NCBI RefSeq assembly: GCF_014524545.1
Contig: NZ_CP053557.1
Span: 62,001-126,000, forward strand
DNA: 64,000 nucleotides
Direction: 5' to 3'
Source of the DNA: Exiguobacterium sp. Helios
GTDB lineage: Bacteria; Bacillota; Bacilli; Exiguobacteriales; Exiguobacteriaceae
Both the position numbers and the translations under genes were made by a program. Of this stretch, positions 26,011-35,267 are shown in pieces. Position 1 is the stretch's first letter. Each line of letters opens with the position of its first letter. The notes below the pieces were generated by a model. The model was not told where the DNA came from and did not search any database. It worked only from the letters and a program-made list of their open reading frames with translations.

Positions 26011-26132
26011 ACTTAAATCCTTTCCATACATGCTCTTCTCAAACTTTATCACACTCTTTCAAGTGAGAGTATATTGTGGAAGAAGTGTCAACTTGTTAAG
26101 ATGTAACAGATATTCGAAAGGGGTTTATATTC

Positions 26133-26939
26133 ATGGCTTACGAAATGATTGTACTTGATCTTGACGATACATTATTGACGAGCGACCATACGATTTCTCC
26201 AAAAACGAAACAATCGTTACTCGACGCACAACGTCGTGGCAAAAAAGTCGTGCTTGCGAGTGGTCGTCCGACTTACGCGATGATTGATTTAGCAAACGAG
26301 TTGGAACTTGCCCGCTATGGCAGTTATATCCTGAGTTTCAACGGGGCTTCCATCATCGACTGTAAAACAAAGGAGTCCCTCTTCTCCAGTACCCTTCTTC
26401 CGGAAACCGTACATCGTCTTTACGATTTAAGTAAACGGGAAAACATCGACATTCACACGTATGTCGGACACGAAATTTTGACAGAACGCGCTAACGGCTT
26501 CACGACAATTGAAGGGGAACTGACAGGAATGGATGTCATCATCGTCCCGGATTTCAAAGCAGCCATCACAGAACCGGTCGTCAAATGTTTGATGCTTGCG
26601 GAAGAAAACCGTTTGGCGGAAGTCGAACAAAAACTTCAACTTGAGTTAGCCGGTGAGCTTGCTGTCGCCCGCTCGAAGCCATTTTTCCTCGAGTTTACGG
26701 AAGCCGGTGTGACGAAGGGAACAAGTCTTGCCCTGCTCGCTGAACGTCTCGGAATCAAGCAGGCAGATGTCATCGCCTGCGGAGACGGCAACAATGATTT
26801 GACTATGATCGAATGGGCCGGTCTTGGTGTCGCGATGGCGAATGCTGCCGATACTGTCAAAGAAAAAGCCCAGTACATGACAGCTTCTAATGATGAGGAC
26901 GGTATTGCCCTCGTCATCGAAAAATTCATGATGGATTAA
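26133..26939 (+). CDS. Cof-type HAD-IIB family phosphatase
   Basis: A 268-residue HAD hydrolase. VLDLDDTLLTSD holds the nucleophile D9 and general acid D11; LASGRPTYA is motif II region; CGDGNNDLTMIEWAGLGVAMANA is motif IV with the C2B cap style of the Cof subfamily. Members dephosphorylate sugar phosphates, FMN or similar small metabolites; the substrate cannot be told. GAAAGGGG precedes the ATG. Monocistronic with a strong terminator. Confidence 0.93.
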   Translation: MAYEMIVLDLDDTLLTSDHTISPKTKQSLLDAQRRGKKVVLASGRPTYAMIDLANELELARYGSYILSFNGASIIDCKTKESLFSSTLLPETVHRLYDLSKRENIDIHTYVGHEILTERANGFTTIEGELTGMDVIIVPDFKAAITEPVVKCLMLAEENRLAEVEQKLQLELAGELAVARSKPFFLEFTEAGVTKGTSLALLAERLGIKQADVIACGDGNNDLTMIEWAGLGVAMANAADTVKEKAQYMTASNDEDGIALVIEKFMMD

Positions 26940-26947
26940 ACCATTCA

Positions 26948-26991
26948 AAAAAACCAATTTACTCCGTCTTTGTGGAGTAAATTGGTTTTTT
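26948..26991. terminator. Bidirectional intrinsic terminator
   Basis: A perfect 18-bp stem (26948-26965 with 26974-26991; core CCAATTTACTCC) with A-run and T-run ends lies between the HAD gene and convergent ung. Confidence 0.92.
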
Positions 26992-26997
26992 CATGTT

Positions 26998-27657
26998 TTA
27001 CGAAATACACCAATCGATTGGTGTTCGGTTTTGTTGCTGTAACCAGTTATTGGTCTGCGAATACGGCCGGCTGCCAAAAAAACCGCGGCTCGCCGAAAGT
27101 GGGCTTGGATGAACGGACTCGAGGACGAGGTGACGAGAGGTATCAATCAAGCTTTTTTTACTTTTCGCATGATTCCCCCAAAGAATGAATACAATCGGTT
27201 GCTCCTGCTGTCCAAGTACTTCGATGACACGATCCGTAAACGATTCCCAGCCCTTTTTCGCATGGGAACCGGCTTTCCCTGCTTCAACCGTCAGTGATGT
27301 ATTCAACAAAAACACGCCCTGCTTCGACCAGGCTTCCAGATTACCCGTCGTCGGCACCGGGCATCCGAGATCGGATCCTAGTTCCTTGTACATATTACGT
27401 AAAGACGGCGGAATCGCAATCCCGTCATTGACGGAAAAACTTAATCCGTTTGCCTGGTTTGGTCCATGATACGGATCCTGACCCAGGATGACGCAGCGGA
27501 CATCCTGCGGCGCCACCGCGTCAAAGGCATGGAAAATCCGATCCTTCGGCGGATAGACCGTCGTTTCCCGGTAAGCGGTCTTGACGAAATCCCATAATTG
27601 GATAAAGTAGTCTTTTTCTTTCTCTTCTTTTAAAATCTCCTGCCAGGCTGCATGCAT
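26998..27657 (-). CDS. ung: Uracil-DNA glycosylase
   Basis: A 219-residue family 1 uracil-DNA glycosylase, normal length. GQDPYHG (59-65) carries the catalytic aspartate D61, GLSFSV and FLLNTSLTV are the uracil pocket, and VHPSPLSASRGFFGS is the DNA intercalation loop with the catalytic histidine. It removes uracil from DNA to start base excision repair. AAGGAG precedes the ATG. Confidence 0.97.
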   Translation of the reverse strand: MHAAWQEILKEEKEKDYFIQLWDFVKTAYRETTVYPPKDRIFHAFDAVAPQDVRCVILGQDPYHGPNQANGLSFSVNDGIAIPPSLRNMYKELGSDLGCPVPTTGNLEAWSKQGVFLLNTSLTVEAGKAGSHAKKGWESFTDRVIEVLGQQEQPIVFILWGNHAKSKKSLIDTSRHLVLESVHPSPLSASRGFFGSRPYSQTNNWLQQQNRTPIDWCIS

Positions 27658-27739
27658 CCCGTTCGCTCCTTTTTTTCAGTCTCAAGCCCCTGTTCGTCCG
27701 GCTTGATTCTGCTATGATGGTACATGAGGTGGAATAAAG

Positions 27740-28462
27740 ATGATTCAAACAACACAGTTATTTGGTTTGCCTTTTGTCGACGCAACACCGTCGAATTGGT
27801 ATACCCATATTAAAACGATTTTACACAACAATGAAAAAGCCTTTATTGTTACAGCTAATCCCGAACTGGTCTTACGTTCTTTGCGTGATCCCGCTTATAG
27901 GCATATTTTACAACAAGCAACGTTCATCACGCCTGACGGAATCGGTGTGACGGCAGCCGGAAAACGGATGGGTCAACCGCTCACTGCGACATTGCCCGGC
28001 ATCGAGACGGCACGGGAGTTGCTTCGAACAGCCGACGCTTTAAAGAAACGGGTCTTCCTGCTTGGTGGACGTCCGGAAGTCATGAAGTCGCTGATTCAAC
28101 AATTATCAATCCGTTTTCCTGATATCCAGTTCGTTGGGACCTTTCATGGATTCGGCAAAGAAGAACAAGCTGCCAAAGTCATTCAAACAGCCGACGCCGA
28201 TTTGATTTTGGTGGCCCTCGGGGCACCGAAACAGGAAGAATGGATTGCATCCGTTTATAACAAAGTGGATCACGGCCTTTTCATCGGTGTCGGCGGAGCG
28301 TTTGATGTCTGGTCAGGTCACAGCAAACGGGCACCGAAGGTCTTCCGAAAGTTGAAGCTCGAATGGTTGTACCGGATTTCCAGTCACCCGCGCGGACTGG
28401 AGAAGTTAAAGGACCTGCTCCTTTTCGCATCCCTTGTTTTACGAAAAAAAACTCATCTGTGA
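27740..28462 (+). CDS. tagA: WecG/TagA/CpsF family glycosyltransferase (N-acetylmannosaminyltransferase)
   Basis: A 240-residue GT26 enzyme. TANPELVLRSL, TPDGIGVTAAGKRMG, VFLLGG and VALGAPKQEEWI are the family blocks; GVGGAFDVWSG and ASRAPKVF-like SKRAPKVFRKLKLEWLYR close the domain. In Bacillus, TagA adds N-acetylmannosamine to the undecaprenyl-PP-GlcNAc linkage unit of wall teichoic acid. No other teichoic acid gene is in the window. The basic C-terminal tail likely docks to the membrane. AGGTGG precedes the ATG. Confidence 0.93.
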   Translation: MIQTTQLFGLPFVDATPSNWYTHIKTILHNNEKAFIVTANPELVLRSLRDPAYRHILQQATFITPDGIGVTAAGKRMGQPLTATLPGIETARELLRTADALKKRVFLLGGRPEVMKSLIQQLSIRFPDIQFVGTFHGFGKEEQAAKVIQTADADLILVALGAPKQEEWIASVYNKVDHGLFIGVGGAFDVWSGHSKRAPKVFRKLKLEWLYRISSHPRGLEKLKDLLLFASLVLRKKTHL

Positions 28463-28465
28463 ACA

Positions 28466-28505
28466 CAAAATACCCGCTGTCCGGTTTACCGGACAGCGGG
28501 TATTT
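28466..28505. terminator. Bidirectional intrinsic terminator
   Basis: A perfect 18-bp stem with a 4-nt TTTA loop (28466-28483 with 28488-28505; core ACCCGCTGTCCGG) lies between tagA and convergent azoR. Confidence 0.92.
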
Positions 28506-28512
28506 TCGTTTC

Positions 28513-29145
28513 TTATGCGTTGACCGTTGAGAATGAACGACCAAGTTCTTTTGCTTCTGCGATTGCTGCTTCTTTGATTTCTTCTGCTTTTTCTGGGTTC
28601 ATTGCCATACCTTCGATGAACAATGAGTTGTAGTCTGTTACACCAGTGAAAGCGAGTGCTTGACGGAGGTAGTCATCTCCGAAGTTGAGGCCAGAACCGG
28701 CGTATACGCCGCCTGTTGCCTGAATGTGGAGTGCTTTTTTGCCTTCCATCAATCCTTTAGGACCTTCTGCAGTGTAAGCAAACGTTTTACCTGCAAGAAG
28801 AACGCTGTCGATGTACATTTTAAGACGGGCCGGGAATGAGAAGTTCCACATTGGCGTTACGAATACATATTCGTCCGCTTCCATATACTGCTCCAGGTGT
28901 TTCGTCATTGTACCGACTTTAGCGATTTCAACTTCTGAAAGCTCTTCGCCTGTCGCGAATTTGCCCCATGCGCTGAGTACGTCTGTATCGATTTCTTGGA
29001 CATCTTCTTTATATAGATCAAGAACTTGGACTTCAGCGTTCGGGTTAGCTGCTTTGTAGCTTTCGAGGAAAGCTTCACCAGCTTGAAGGCTGAATGAATG
29101 TTCTGTTGATTTCGGGTTTACAGTTACATAAAGTAATTTAGTCAT
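28513..29145 (-). CDS. azoR: FMN-dependent NADH:quinone reductase / azoreductase
   Basis: A 210-residue flavodoxin-fold enzyme of the AzoR family. VTVNPKSTEHSFSLQAGEAF is the FMN phosphate loop, TPMWNFSFPARLKMYIDSVL and QATGGVYAGSG are the flavin contacts. It reduces quinones and azo compounds by two electrons and protects against electrophiles. It lies downstream of a MhqR-like MarR gene on the same strand, and has its own TTGACA-17-TATATT promoter. Confidence 0.94.
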   Translation of the reverse strand: MTKLLYVTVNPKSTEHSFSLQAGEAFLESYKAANPNAEVQVLDLYKEDVQEIDTDVLSAWGKFATGEELSEVEIAKVGTMTKHLEQYMEADEYVFVTPMWNFSFPARLKMYIDSVLLAGKTFAYTAEGPKGLMEGKKALHIQATGGVYAGSGLNFGDDYLRQALAFTGVTDYNSLFIEGMAMNPEKAEEIKEAAIAEAKELGRSFSTVNA

Positions 29146-29185
29146 TTTTATTTCTCCCTTTTATCTAAAGTAATTTCTGTAAGTA

Positions 29186-29214
29186 AATATACCAACACCA
29201 TTTTCTTTTGTCAA
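29186..29214 (-). promoter_or_regulatory. SigA promoter of azoR
   Basis: On the minus strand TTGACA (29209-29214) and TATATT (29186-29191) are exactly 17 bp apart, between the MarR gene and azoR. Overlap by a MarR-type operator is plausible but no clear palindrome is seen. Confidence 0.8.
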
Positions 29215-29240
29215 TTAGTTTGATTTCAAAGAAAGCAACA

Positions 29241-29272
29241 AAAAAAGCTTAATCAGGATGATTAGGCTTTTT
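29241..29272 (-). terminator. Intrinsic terminator of the MarR gene
   Basis: On the minus strand AAAAAGCCTAATCA pairs with TGATTAAGCTTTTTT around a 3-nt loop. The stop codon of the MarR gene is inside the first arm. Confidence 0.8.
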
Positions 29273-29720
29273 CTGAGTGTGTATAATGGTCTGCACGATG
29301 ACCAATCCGTTTTAGCTGATCAATCAATTGCTCTTTTTCTGAAATGGACAAGTCACTGAATAAGTCTGTTAAAAACGCTTCATGTTTCGGGAACGTTTCT
29401 TCCATTAATTCTCTTCCCGCCTCTGTCAGTGTTCCGAACGTCACGCGACGATCCGTCGGGCATGATCGTCGGGCAAGAAGACCCCGGTTCTCTAATTTAT
29501 CCACGACGTACGTGACACTGCCACTCGTTAATAAGATTTTATCGCCGATTTGTTGAAGTGGTGTATCGCCTTTGTGGTACAACAATTCCAGTACACCAAA
29601 TTCCGATAAATTCAGCTGATGGGTCTTGATGTCTACTTTCACTTGTTCCGCTACTGCATGCATTGTGCGAGATAGAACAACGAGCATTTTTAATGCCAGC
29701 TTCGAGTCTGTCGATTCCAT
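29262..29720 (-). CDS. MarR-family regulator, MhqR-like
   Basis: A 152-residue winged-helix protein. SEFGVLELLYHKGDTPLQQIGDKILLTSGSVTYVVDKLENRGLL is the wHTH and CPTDRR the wing. The opening DSKLALKMLVVLSRT and the wing match MhqR-type repressors, which in Bacillus control azoreductases and dioxygenases in response to quinones. The adjacent azoR supports that role. The start at 29720 (MESTDSK) is chosen because GAGGGG lies before it; a longer in-frame extension to 29756 is not conserved. Confidence 0.87.
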   Translation of the reverse strand: MESTDSKLALKMLVVLSRTMHAVAEQVKVDIKTHQLNLSEFGVLELLYHKGDTPLQQIGDKILLTSGSVTYVVDKLENRGLLARRSCPTDRRVTFGTLTEAGRELMEETFPKHEAFLTDLFSDLSISEKEQLIDQLKRIGHRADHYTHSEKA

Positions 29721-29892
29721 TTTACGTTCGCCCCTCTTTATCTTGATTCGAACCAATCATAGACCTCTTTTTTCCATTGGTCAATTCCAGTCCGGATTTT
29801 CCACTTTTATGACGGACCTCTCAGTTTTTGCTTGCCGTGAAACGCGTTCCATACATTACGGTCTTGATATACACTACAAGGGAGGTCTTCTC

Positions 29893-30150
29893 ATGTCATT
29901 TCAAAAATTCCTGTCTCGTCTCTTTCAGAAAAATGTTGCTTACGAATTAGCGATCGAACAGCTGTACACATCGACCGGTTACTATTTGTGTAAGCATACG
30001 TTGGTCGATCAGTTTCCGGACTTGCCGCCAGCTCATCAAGTCGAGCTGCTTCAAAGAATTTCGGAACAACTCGATCGTTCGGCTTGGCTTGAAGGCCCGA
30101 TCACGAGACAGGACTGGATTCAGATCCATCAACAATTATCCAACAGCTAG
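29893..30150 (+). CDS. Hypothetical 85-residue protein upstream of a LacI regulator
   Basis: A small soluble protein (MSFQKFLSRLFQKNVAYELAI ... IQIHQQLSNS), basic at its N terminus and helical. I do not recognise the family. GGGAGG precedes the ATG at 29893, and the stop is 12 bp before the LacI-type gene whose AGGAGG site overlaps this gene's end, so the two are a bicistronic unit. Confidence 0.65.
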   Translation: MSFQKFLSRLFQKNVAYELAIEQLYTSTGYYLCKHTLVDQFPDLPPAHQVELLQRISEQLDRSAWLEGPITRQDWIQIHQQLSNS

Positions 30151-30162
30151 GAGGAACTTTTG

Positions 30163-31128
30163 ATGACCAACATTCGTGACTTAGCACGTGAAGCAGAGGT
30201 TTCAGTGACGACAGTCTCGCGTGTCCTCAATGATCATCCGTACGTCGCGGAAGATAAACGGCGGGCCGTCCGGGACGCCATCACAAAACTTGGTTACATC
30301 CGAAATCAAACTGCCGTCCATTTATCGACCGGTCAAACGAAAACAATCGGCGTCATGTTGCCTTACGTCGATCATCCGTATCATGCCGCAATTCTGCACG
30401 GGATTGCCCAGTCTGCTTTTGAAGCGGACTACCGTTTTTTGACGTGGCAGACGAACTACATCGCATCACACGAACAAACCGTTCTTCAAGCTCTTGCCCA
30501 ACGCGAAGTCGATGGACTGATTGTCGTCTCACACAGTCTGCCGGTCGAAGACATTTTGCAATACGAACAATATGGTCCGATTATTTTTTGTGAACACCAT
30601 GAAGATGTCTCTTCGGTCTACATCAATCATTATACCGCGTTTCAAAGCGGCTTGAAGGCACTTCAGTCTTTTGGTCATACCCAGATCGGGATCTGTCTCG
30701 GTCGTCCCGACAGTACAAACAGCCGTGCCCGAAAACGGGCTTATCAGGATACCGTATCGCTTGCCGACGTTTCCTGGATCTACCAACAGGCGTTGACGAT
30801 TGAAGACGGGGCCCGGATCGCACAGCAGTGGGCGAAGCAAACCAATCGTCCGACCGCTTTATTGACCGCAAGTGATCATGTCGCAGCCGGCGTCATCCTG
30901 GAGCTTCGTAAACAAGGCTACCGGATTCCGGAAGATTTAGCCGTGATCGGATTCGACGGAAGTGAGTTAGCAGTCGTTCTCAATTTAACGACGGTTGCCG
31001 TCCCTTACGAGACCATCGGACGCCAAGCTTTCTCGATCGCCATTAGTGACAATTGGCGGGATCATCCTCAAGTGGAAATTCCGACCACCCTTCTGAGCGG
31101 ATTGACCGCTCTTGAATCCAATGACTAA
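30163..31128 (+). CDS. LacI-family transcriptional regulator
   Basis: A 321-residue regulator. NIRDLAREAEVSVTTVSRVLNDHPYVAEDKR is the LacI helix-turn-helix with hinge region after it; the sugar-binding periplasmic-like domain runs from TIGVMLPYVDHPYH to the end with DGLIVVSH and VIGFDGSELA. The effector and targets are unknown; no sugar transport gene is next to it, though a LacI-type palindrome lies upstream of the PTS gene at 44787. AGGAGG precedes the ATG at 30163. Confidence 0.92.
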   Translation: MTNIRDLAREAEVSVTTVSRVLNDHPYVAEDKRRAVRDAITKLGYIRNQTAVHLSTGQTKTIGVMLPYVDHPYHAAILHGIAQSAFEADYRFLTWQTNYIASHEQTVLQALAQREVDGLIVVSHSLPVEDILQYEQYGPIIFCEHHEDVSSVYINHYTAFQSGLKALQSFGHTQIGICLGRPDSTNSRARKRAYQDTVSLADVSWIYQQALTIEDGARIAQQWAKQTNRPTALLTASDHVAAGVILELRKQGYRIPEDLAVIGFDGSELAVVLNLTTVAVPYETIGRQAFSIAISDNWRDHPQVEIPTTLLSGLTALESND

Positions 31129-31168
31129 AACCCGCTCTTGTCTCGCAAATGCGTCAAGAGCGGGTTTT
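31127..31168. terminator. Bidirectional intrinsic terminator
   Basis: A 14-bp stem AAAACCCGCTCTTG/CAAGAGCGGGTTTT lies between the LacI-type gene and the convergent NlpC/P60 gene. The last A residues are in the LacI gene stop region. Confidence 0.9.
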
Positions 31169-31184
31169 TGGTTAATTTTCTTTC

Positions 31185-31847
31185 TTATAAAGATCCGGCA
31201 GCAACGTAACGTGATCCCCAGTAGCCGCTTCGGAATGATTCTTTGACGACTTGTCCGTAATACGAGTTGGCATTGATCATCGTCGATCCATCCACCGCAA
31301 TCCCAACGTGTTGAATTCCGCTTCCGTGTGTGAAGAAGACCAGATCTCCAGCAACTGGAGCTGTTCGTTTCGTTGCGCCGTATTGGGCAGCCGCTGTTCG
31401 TGGTAATGATTTACCCAATGCATTGTAGACATAACGCGTAAAGCCGGAACAGTCGAAGCTGACAGGACCTGTTGCGCCAAATACGTAAGGACGTCCTTTT
31501 AAGCCTTCCGCCACGGATACGACGGCTGCTCCATTTTTAGTTAATCCCGTTGTCGCTTTTGCATTAAACGCTTTTGTGTATGTAGCCGCTATGTAAGCAT
31601 TTTTCCCCGCATACCGGAGTTGATACCAGTTGTTTGCCGTTTTGCCGAGGACCGTTACCGTTTGGCCTAATTTCAGTTGGCCTAATTTTTGACCTGTCGT
31701 CGTTGCTTTTGACCGAACATTCAACACGTCGACCGCCACGACAACTTTTTTTGCCGTACCGGCTTTTGTTTGGTGAGGAACAGCGGCAAAGCTACTGATG
31801 AGCAACGTTGCAAACACGATGACACGAATTAAAAATGAACTTTTCAT
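31185..31847 (-). CDS. Secreted NlpC/P60 cell-wall endopeptidase with SH3 domain
   Basis: A 220-residue exported protein. A signal peptide covers about residues 1-30. An SH3b domain spans about 35-95 (VLNVRSKATTTGQKLGQL ... WYQLRYAGKNAYIAATY). The NlpC/P60 domain follows, with catalytic C133 in FDCSGFTRYVY and H180 in SGIQHVGIAVD. Members cut the D-Glu-gamma-meso-DAP bond of peptidoglycan stem peptides. The single SH3 domain and small size are typical of wall-remodelling hydrolases of Bacillales. Confidence 0.93.
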   Translation of the reverse strand: MKSSFLIRVIVFATLLISSFAAVPHQTKAGTAKKVVVAVDVLNVRSKATTTGQKLGQLKLGQTVTVLGKTANNWYQLRYAGKNAYIAATYTKAFNAKATTGLTKNGAAVVSVAEGLKGRPYVFGATGPVSFDCSGFTRYVYNALGKSLPRTAAAQYGATKRTAPVAGDLVFFTHGSGIQHVGIAVDGSTMINANSYYGQVVKESFRSGYWGSRYVAAGSL

Positions 31848-31996
31848 CCGTCTGTCTCCCTTGTAAGTGAGTTTATGTAAAAAACTAAATTATCAGATAA
31901 TTACTGTTTTTATCCTATCATGTCGATTTCTTTCATCGTGTTACAGTTTATTAACAGGGATAGTTTACCGTAACATTTTTGCAACAAATAAAAAAA

Positions 31997-32038
31997 CAGG
32001 TCCTAAAATAGCATGCTAGAGCCATTCCAGGGTACCTG
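31997..32038 (-). terminator. Intrinsic terminator of the RND exporter gene
   Basis: On the minus strand GCAGGT pairs with ACCTG around an interior with CCT/AGG and the palindrome TAGCATGCTA, followed by a run of seven T. It lies 27 bp past the exporter stop. Confidence 0.7.
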
Positions 32039-32064
32039 CTTTAATCATTAGAAACTAAAACTGC

Positions 32065-35000
32065 TTAATCTATTGACTTCTTTTTCCGAAATCGGGCAAA
32101 GAATTCGTAGACGATCGGGACAATCAACAAGGTTAATAACGTTGAACTTGTTAATCCGCCAATGACCGTCACCCCGAGACCTTTCGAAATCAAAGCACCG
32201 CCTTCAAGACCTAGTGCCAATGGTGACAAGGCACCAATCGTCGCGAGCGCTGTCATCAAGATTGGACGAAGTCGTGTTCCTGCCGCGTCCAATAAGGCTT
32301 CACGTGTCTCGAGGCCCTCTTTTTCTTTGTGAATGACGCGATCAATCAGAACGATGGCGTTCGTCACGACGATTCCGATCAACATCAATGCACCGATTAA
32401 TGAAGATACTGAAATCGTTTCGCCTGTAATCAACAGCGCGAGTAATCCGCCGATGATGGCAAACGGAAGCGAGAACAGGATGACAAGTGGTGTCAATGCG
32501 CCTCCAAAGGTGACGACAAGAACAAGGTAGACGATGGCGACTGCTGCTGCCATCGCAAGTCCGAGTTGCGTGAACGACTCTTGAATTTGCTCCGTCACAC
32601 CACCTGCTTTATACGAAACACCTGTCGGAAGATTAATTTTTTTGACTGTTTTATCGATGGCTTGTGAAGCTTCTGTTGCTTTGTCTGTTTTTAATTCTGC
32701 AGTGACCGTCGCGACCAATTTGCCGTCCCGTTCACTGAGTGAATCCGGTGTCGTTCCTTTTTTAACGGAGACGAAATCCGACAGTTTCCGGACACCAAGC
32801 GGCGTCGTGACATCTGTTGTTTGTAAATCATTGATGGAATCATATGTCGTCTGTTCGTTCGGTACGATGACATCAAGTTCCTTGCCGTCTACTTTTATAG
32901 TAGAAAGTGGTTTTTCTTCGCCTTGCACATTGGCAATTCCTTGTGCCAATTGTGCTGTCGAGATACCGAATTCAGCGGCTTTTTGTTGATTAACTTCGAA
33001 CGTGTATTGCGTATACGACTCTTTTAAGTCGGTTGTTACTTTACGCACGTATTTCGATTCGCCTTCAATCGCTTTGACGAATTTTGGTGTCATCGTTTGT
33101 AGATCTTCGATTGAATTCGCATAAACCGAGTACGAAACACCGGAAGAAGCAGCTCCTCCACTGAAGTCCTGTTCTTTCCATTCGCCGGTCGGAATCTCTT
33201 TATTCAGTTGTTTGATTGCCTGTTGTTTTACATCGGCAAAATCAGCTGTATCCGGATCATACTGGGCGATGAAGACAGCTTGCTTTGTATTTCCGGGATT
33301 CAATGGATTTTCTCCACCGACTGTAAATTGAAGATTATCCACATCACGTTGCTTTTCGAAATATCCTTCTGCCAAGTCGGCAGCCTTCAATGAATCTTCT
33401 AACGTTTGACCCGGTTTCGGATTGTAGGTCACGTAAAACGTTTTTTCACTCTCTTGATTCAAGAAGTTGACGCCGATGGTCGGAACAAGCGCGAAACTGC
33501 CGATCAGCAACAGGACGGCAAGTCCGAACACGACGAGTTTATGGTTTAACGACCAATTCAGTACACCACGGTACCAATTGGCGAGTTTTCCGCCATCTTC
33601 TTTTTCCGGTTTTGGTGCCTTCCCTCGTTTAAAGAGTGAATCAGCAAACATTGGAACAACCGTTACCGCCACGATCAATGAGGCAAAGAGTGCAAACACG
33701 ACCGTTAACGCGAACGGAAGGAACAGTTCACCGACAAATCCTGTGACAAATCCGAGCGGCAGGAAGACGGCAATCGTGACGATGGTCGATGAAGCGACCG
33801 GAATGAATACTTCACGCGTCGCATCAATGATGAGCGTTTTCCCTTTTAACGGTTCAGCGGGATCCGTCAAGCGACGGTAAATGTTTTCAATGACGACAAT
33901 CGAATCATCCACGACGCGACCAATCGCAACTGTCATCGCCCCAAGCGTCATGATGTTGAGGGAGATGTCCAACTGTTTCAAGACCAAAATCGCCATCAAC
34001 AGAGATAATGGAATCGAAATAACGGCAATGATCGTTGATTTGACATTACGCAGGAACAAGAGAATGATGACGACAGCGAACAAGGCACCAATCAATGCTT
34101 TGCTGATCATCGTTGAGACCGATTCTTCAATCGGCTTCCCTTGGTCGAGCGTGACCGACGCTTTTACGCTGGCATTGTCTTTCTCAAAGTCTTTAATCGT
34201 CTCTTTGACCGCATTGACGACTTCGACCGTATTTGCATCTTGTGACTTCGTCACCTGGACGCCAATCGAACGTTCCCCGTTTGACCGGGAAATCGATTCT
34301 TCGATTCCTTTGTCTTCAATCGTCGCTAATTGCGATAATTTAACGGTCGGGACTTGCGTTGGTGCCGCCGCAGCCGGACTCGCTGCTTGTGCCGGAGCCG
34401 CATCTGTCGGCGCCGATTGTGCAGGTGCTTGCGTCTGTCCTTGTCCGGCACTGGCTTCAGGTGACTCTGTTGCTGCTTGTGGTGTGTACGGCAAACGGAG
34501 ATTCTTCAGTTCAGTGACTGTCGTTGCCTTTCCATCGAGGACAACGGCCTGTTCTTTATCACCTAGTTCATATAACCCAAGTGCCAAGCGGGAATCATTC
34601 GCTTGAATCAGTTGTTTGACGTTCTCTTCCGTCAATCCGTACTGTTGTAATTTCTTTTCATCAAATTGAATCTCGATTCGACGGATTTCCTGACCGGCAA
34701 TTTGAACCGTCTGTGCGCCTTCGATTCCTTCGAGTTTTGGTTGAAGTTCGTTTTCGACCAGTTTCGTCAAGTCGGATAATGAACGTTTTTCGTCCGATAC
34801 GGCAAATCCGATGACCGGGAAGGCATCAAAGGAGATTCGGGAAACCTGAGGTTCCTGTGCTCCTTCCGGCAATTCAACATTGGCCAGTGCTTCTTTGACT
34901 TTTTGTTCCGCTTCGTCCATGTCTGTACTGAAGCTGTAGTCGATTTGTAAATTTGAGGCATTTTGGAAAGAGGACGAGCGGACGGTTTCGACTCCGCCAA

Positions 35001-35223
35001 GGTTCTCGACCTTACTTTCAAGTTCACGGCTGACCTCATCGAGTACTTGTTCCGGTGTTGCTCCTGGATAAATCGTCGTCACGGACACGGTTGGTGTCGT
35101 GATATCCGGCAACGTCTCGAGTTTCATCGTCGTTCCGGCATAAATTCCGGCGACTGTGATGATAATCGTCAGTAACCAAAGGGCAAACTTATTATTGACT
35201 GAAAATTGAATGATACGCTTCAT
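32065..35223 (-). CDS. swrC: RND-family exporter, SwrC/AcrB-type
   Basis: A 1052-residue RND pump: helix 1 at about 13-30, two large extracytoplasmic loops, and two groups of membrane helices (about 370-570 and 860-1045). GRVVDDSIVVIENIYR carries the proton-relay aspartates, and PGATPEQVLDEVSRELE and NAIVLIDRV are family blocks. Gram-positive SwrC exports surfactin-type lipopeptides and other amphiphiles. An unusual Ala/Pro/Gln-rich linker (about residues 247-294) interrupts the first large loop. It is the second gene after a TetR regulator, as swrC follows yerO in Bacillus. The substrate is inferred only. Confidence 0.88.
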   Translation of the reverse strand: MKRIIQFSVNNKFALWLLTIIITVAGIYAGTTMKLETLPDITTPTVSVTTIYPGATPEQVLDEVSRELESKVENLGGVETVRSSSFQNASNLQIDYSFSTDMDEAEQKVKEALANVELPEGAQEPQVSRISFDAFPVIGFAVSDEKRSLSDLTKLVENELQPKLEGIEGAQTVQIAGQEIRRIEIQFDEKKLQQYGLTEENVKQLIQANDSRLALGLYELGDKEQAVVLDGKATTVTELKNLRLPYTPQAATESPEASAGQGQTQAPAQSAPTDAAPAQAASPAAAAPTQVPTVKLSQLATIEDKGIEESISRSNGERSIGVQVTKSQDANTVEVVNAVKETIKDFEKDNASVKASVTLDQGKPIEESVSTMISKALIGALFAVVIILLFLRNVKSTIIAVISIPLSLLMAILVLKQLDISLNIMTLGAMTVAIGRVVDDSIVVIENIYRRLTDPAEPLKGKTLIIDATREVFIPVASSTIVTIAVFLPLGFVTGFVGELFLPFALTVVFALFASLIVAVTVVPMFADSLFKRGKAPKPEKEDGGKLANWYRGVLNWSLNHKLVVFGLAVLLLIGSFALVPTIGVNFLNQESEKTFYVTYNPKPGQTLEDSLKAADLAEGYFEKQRDVDNLQFTVGGENPLNPGNTKQAVFIAQYDPDTADFADVKQQAIKQLNKEIPTGEWKEQDFSGGAASSGVSYSVYANSIEDLQTMTPKFVKAIEGESKYVRKVTTDLKESYTQYTFEVNQQKAAEFGISTAQLAQGIANVQGEEKPLSTIKVDGKELDVIVPNEQTTYDSINDLQTTDVTTPLGVRKLSDFVSVKKGTTPDSLSERDGKLVATVTAELKTDKATEASQAIDKTVKKINLPTGVSYKAGGVTEQIQESFTQLGLAMAAAVAIVYLVLVVTFGGALTPLVILFSLPFAIIGGLLALLITGETISVSSLIGALMLIGIVVTNAIVLIDRVIHKEKEGLETREALLDAAGTRLRPILMTALATIGALSPLALGLEGGALISKGLGVTVIGGLTSSTLLTLLIVPIVYEFFARFRKKKSID

Positions 35224-35267
35224 GGTAAAAATCCGCCTTCTCTCTCTTCTTTTTCGATTCCATCTTG

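Noticed and set aside
33467-34606. Two long plus-strand reading frames opposite the RND exporter gene
   Set aside because: They are antisense shadows of a well-defined 1052-residue pump; they lack a ribosome site and recognisable domains.
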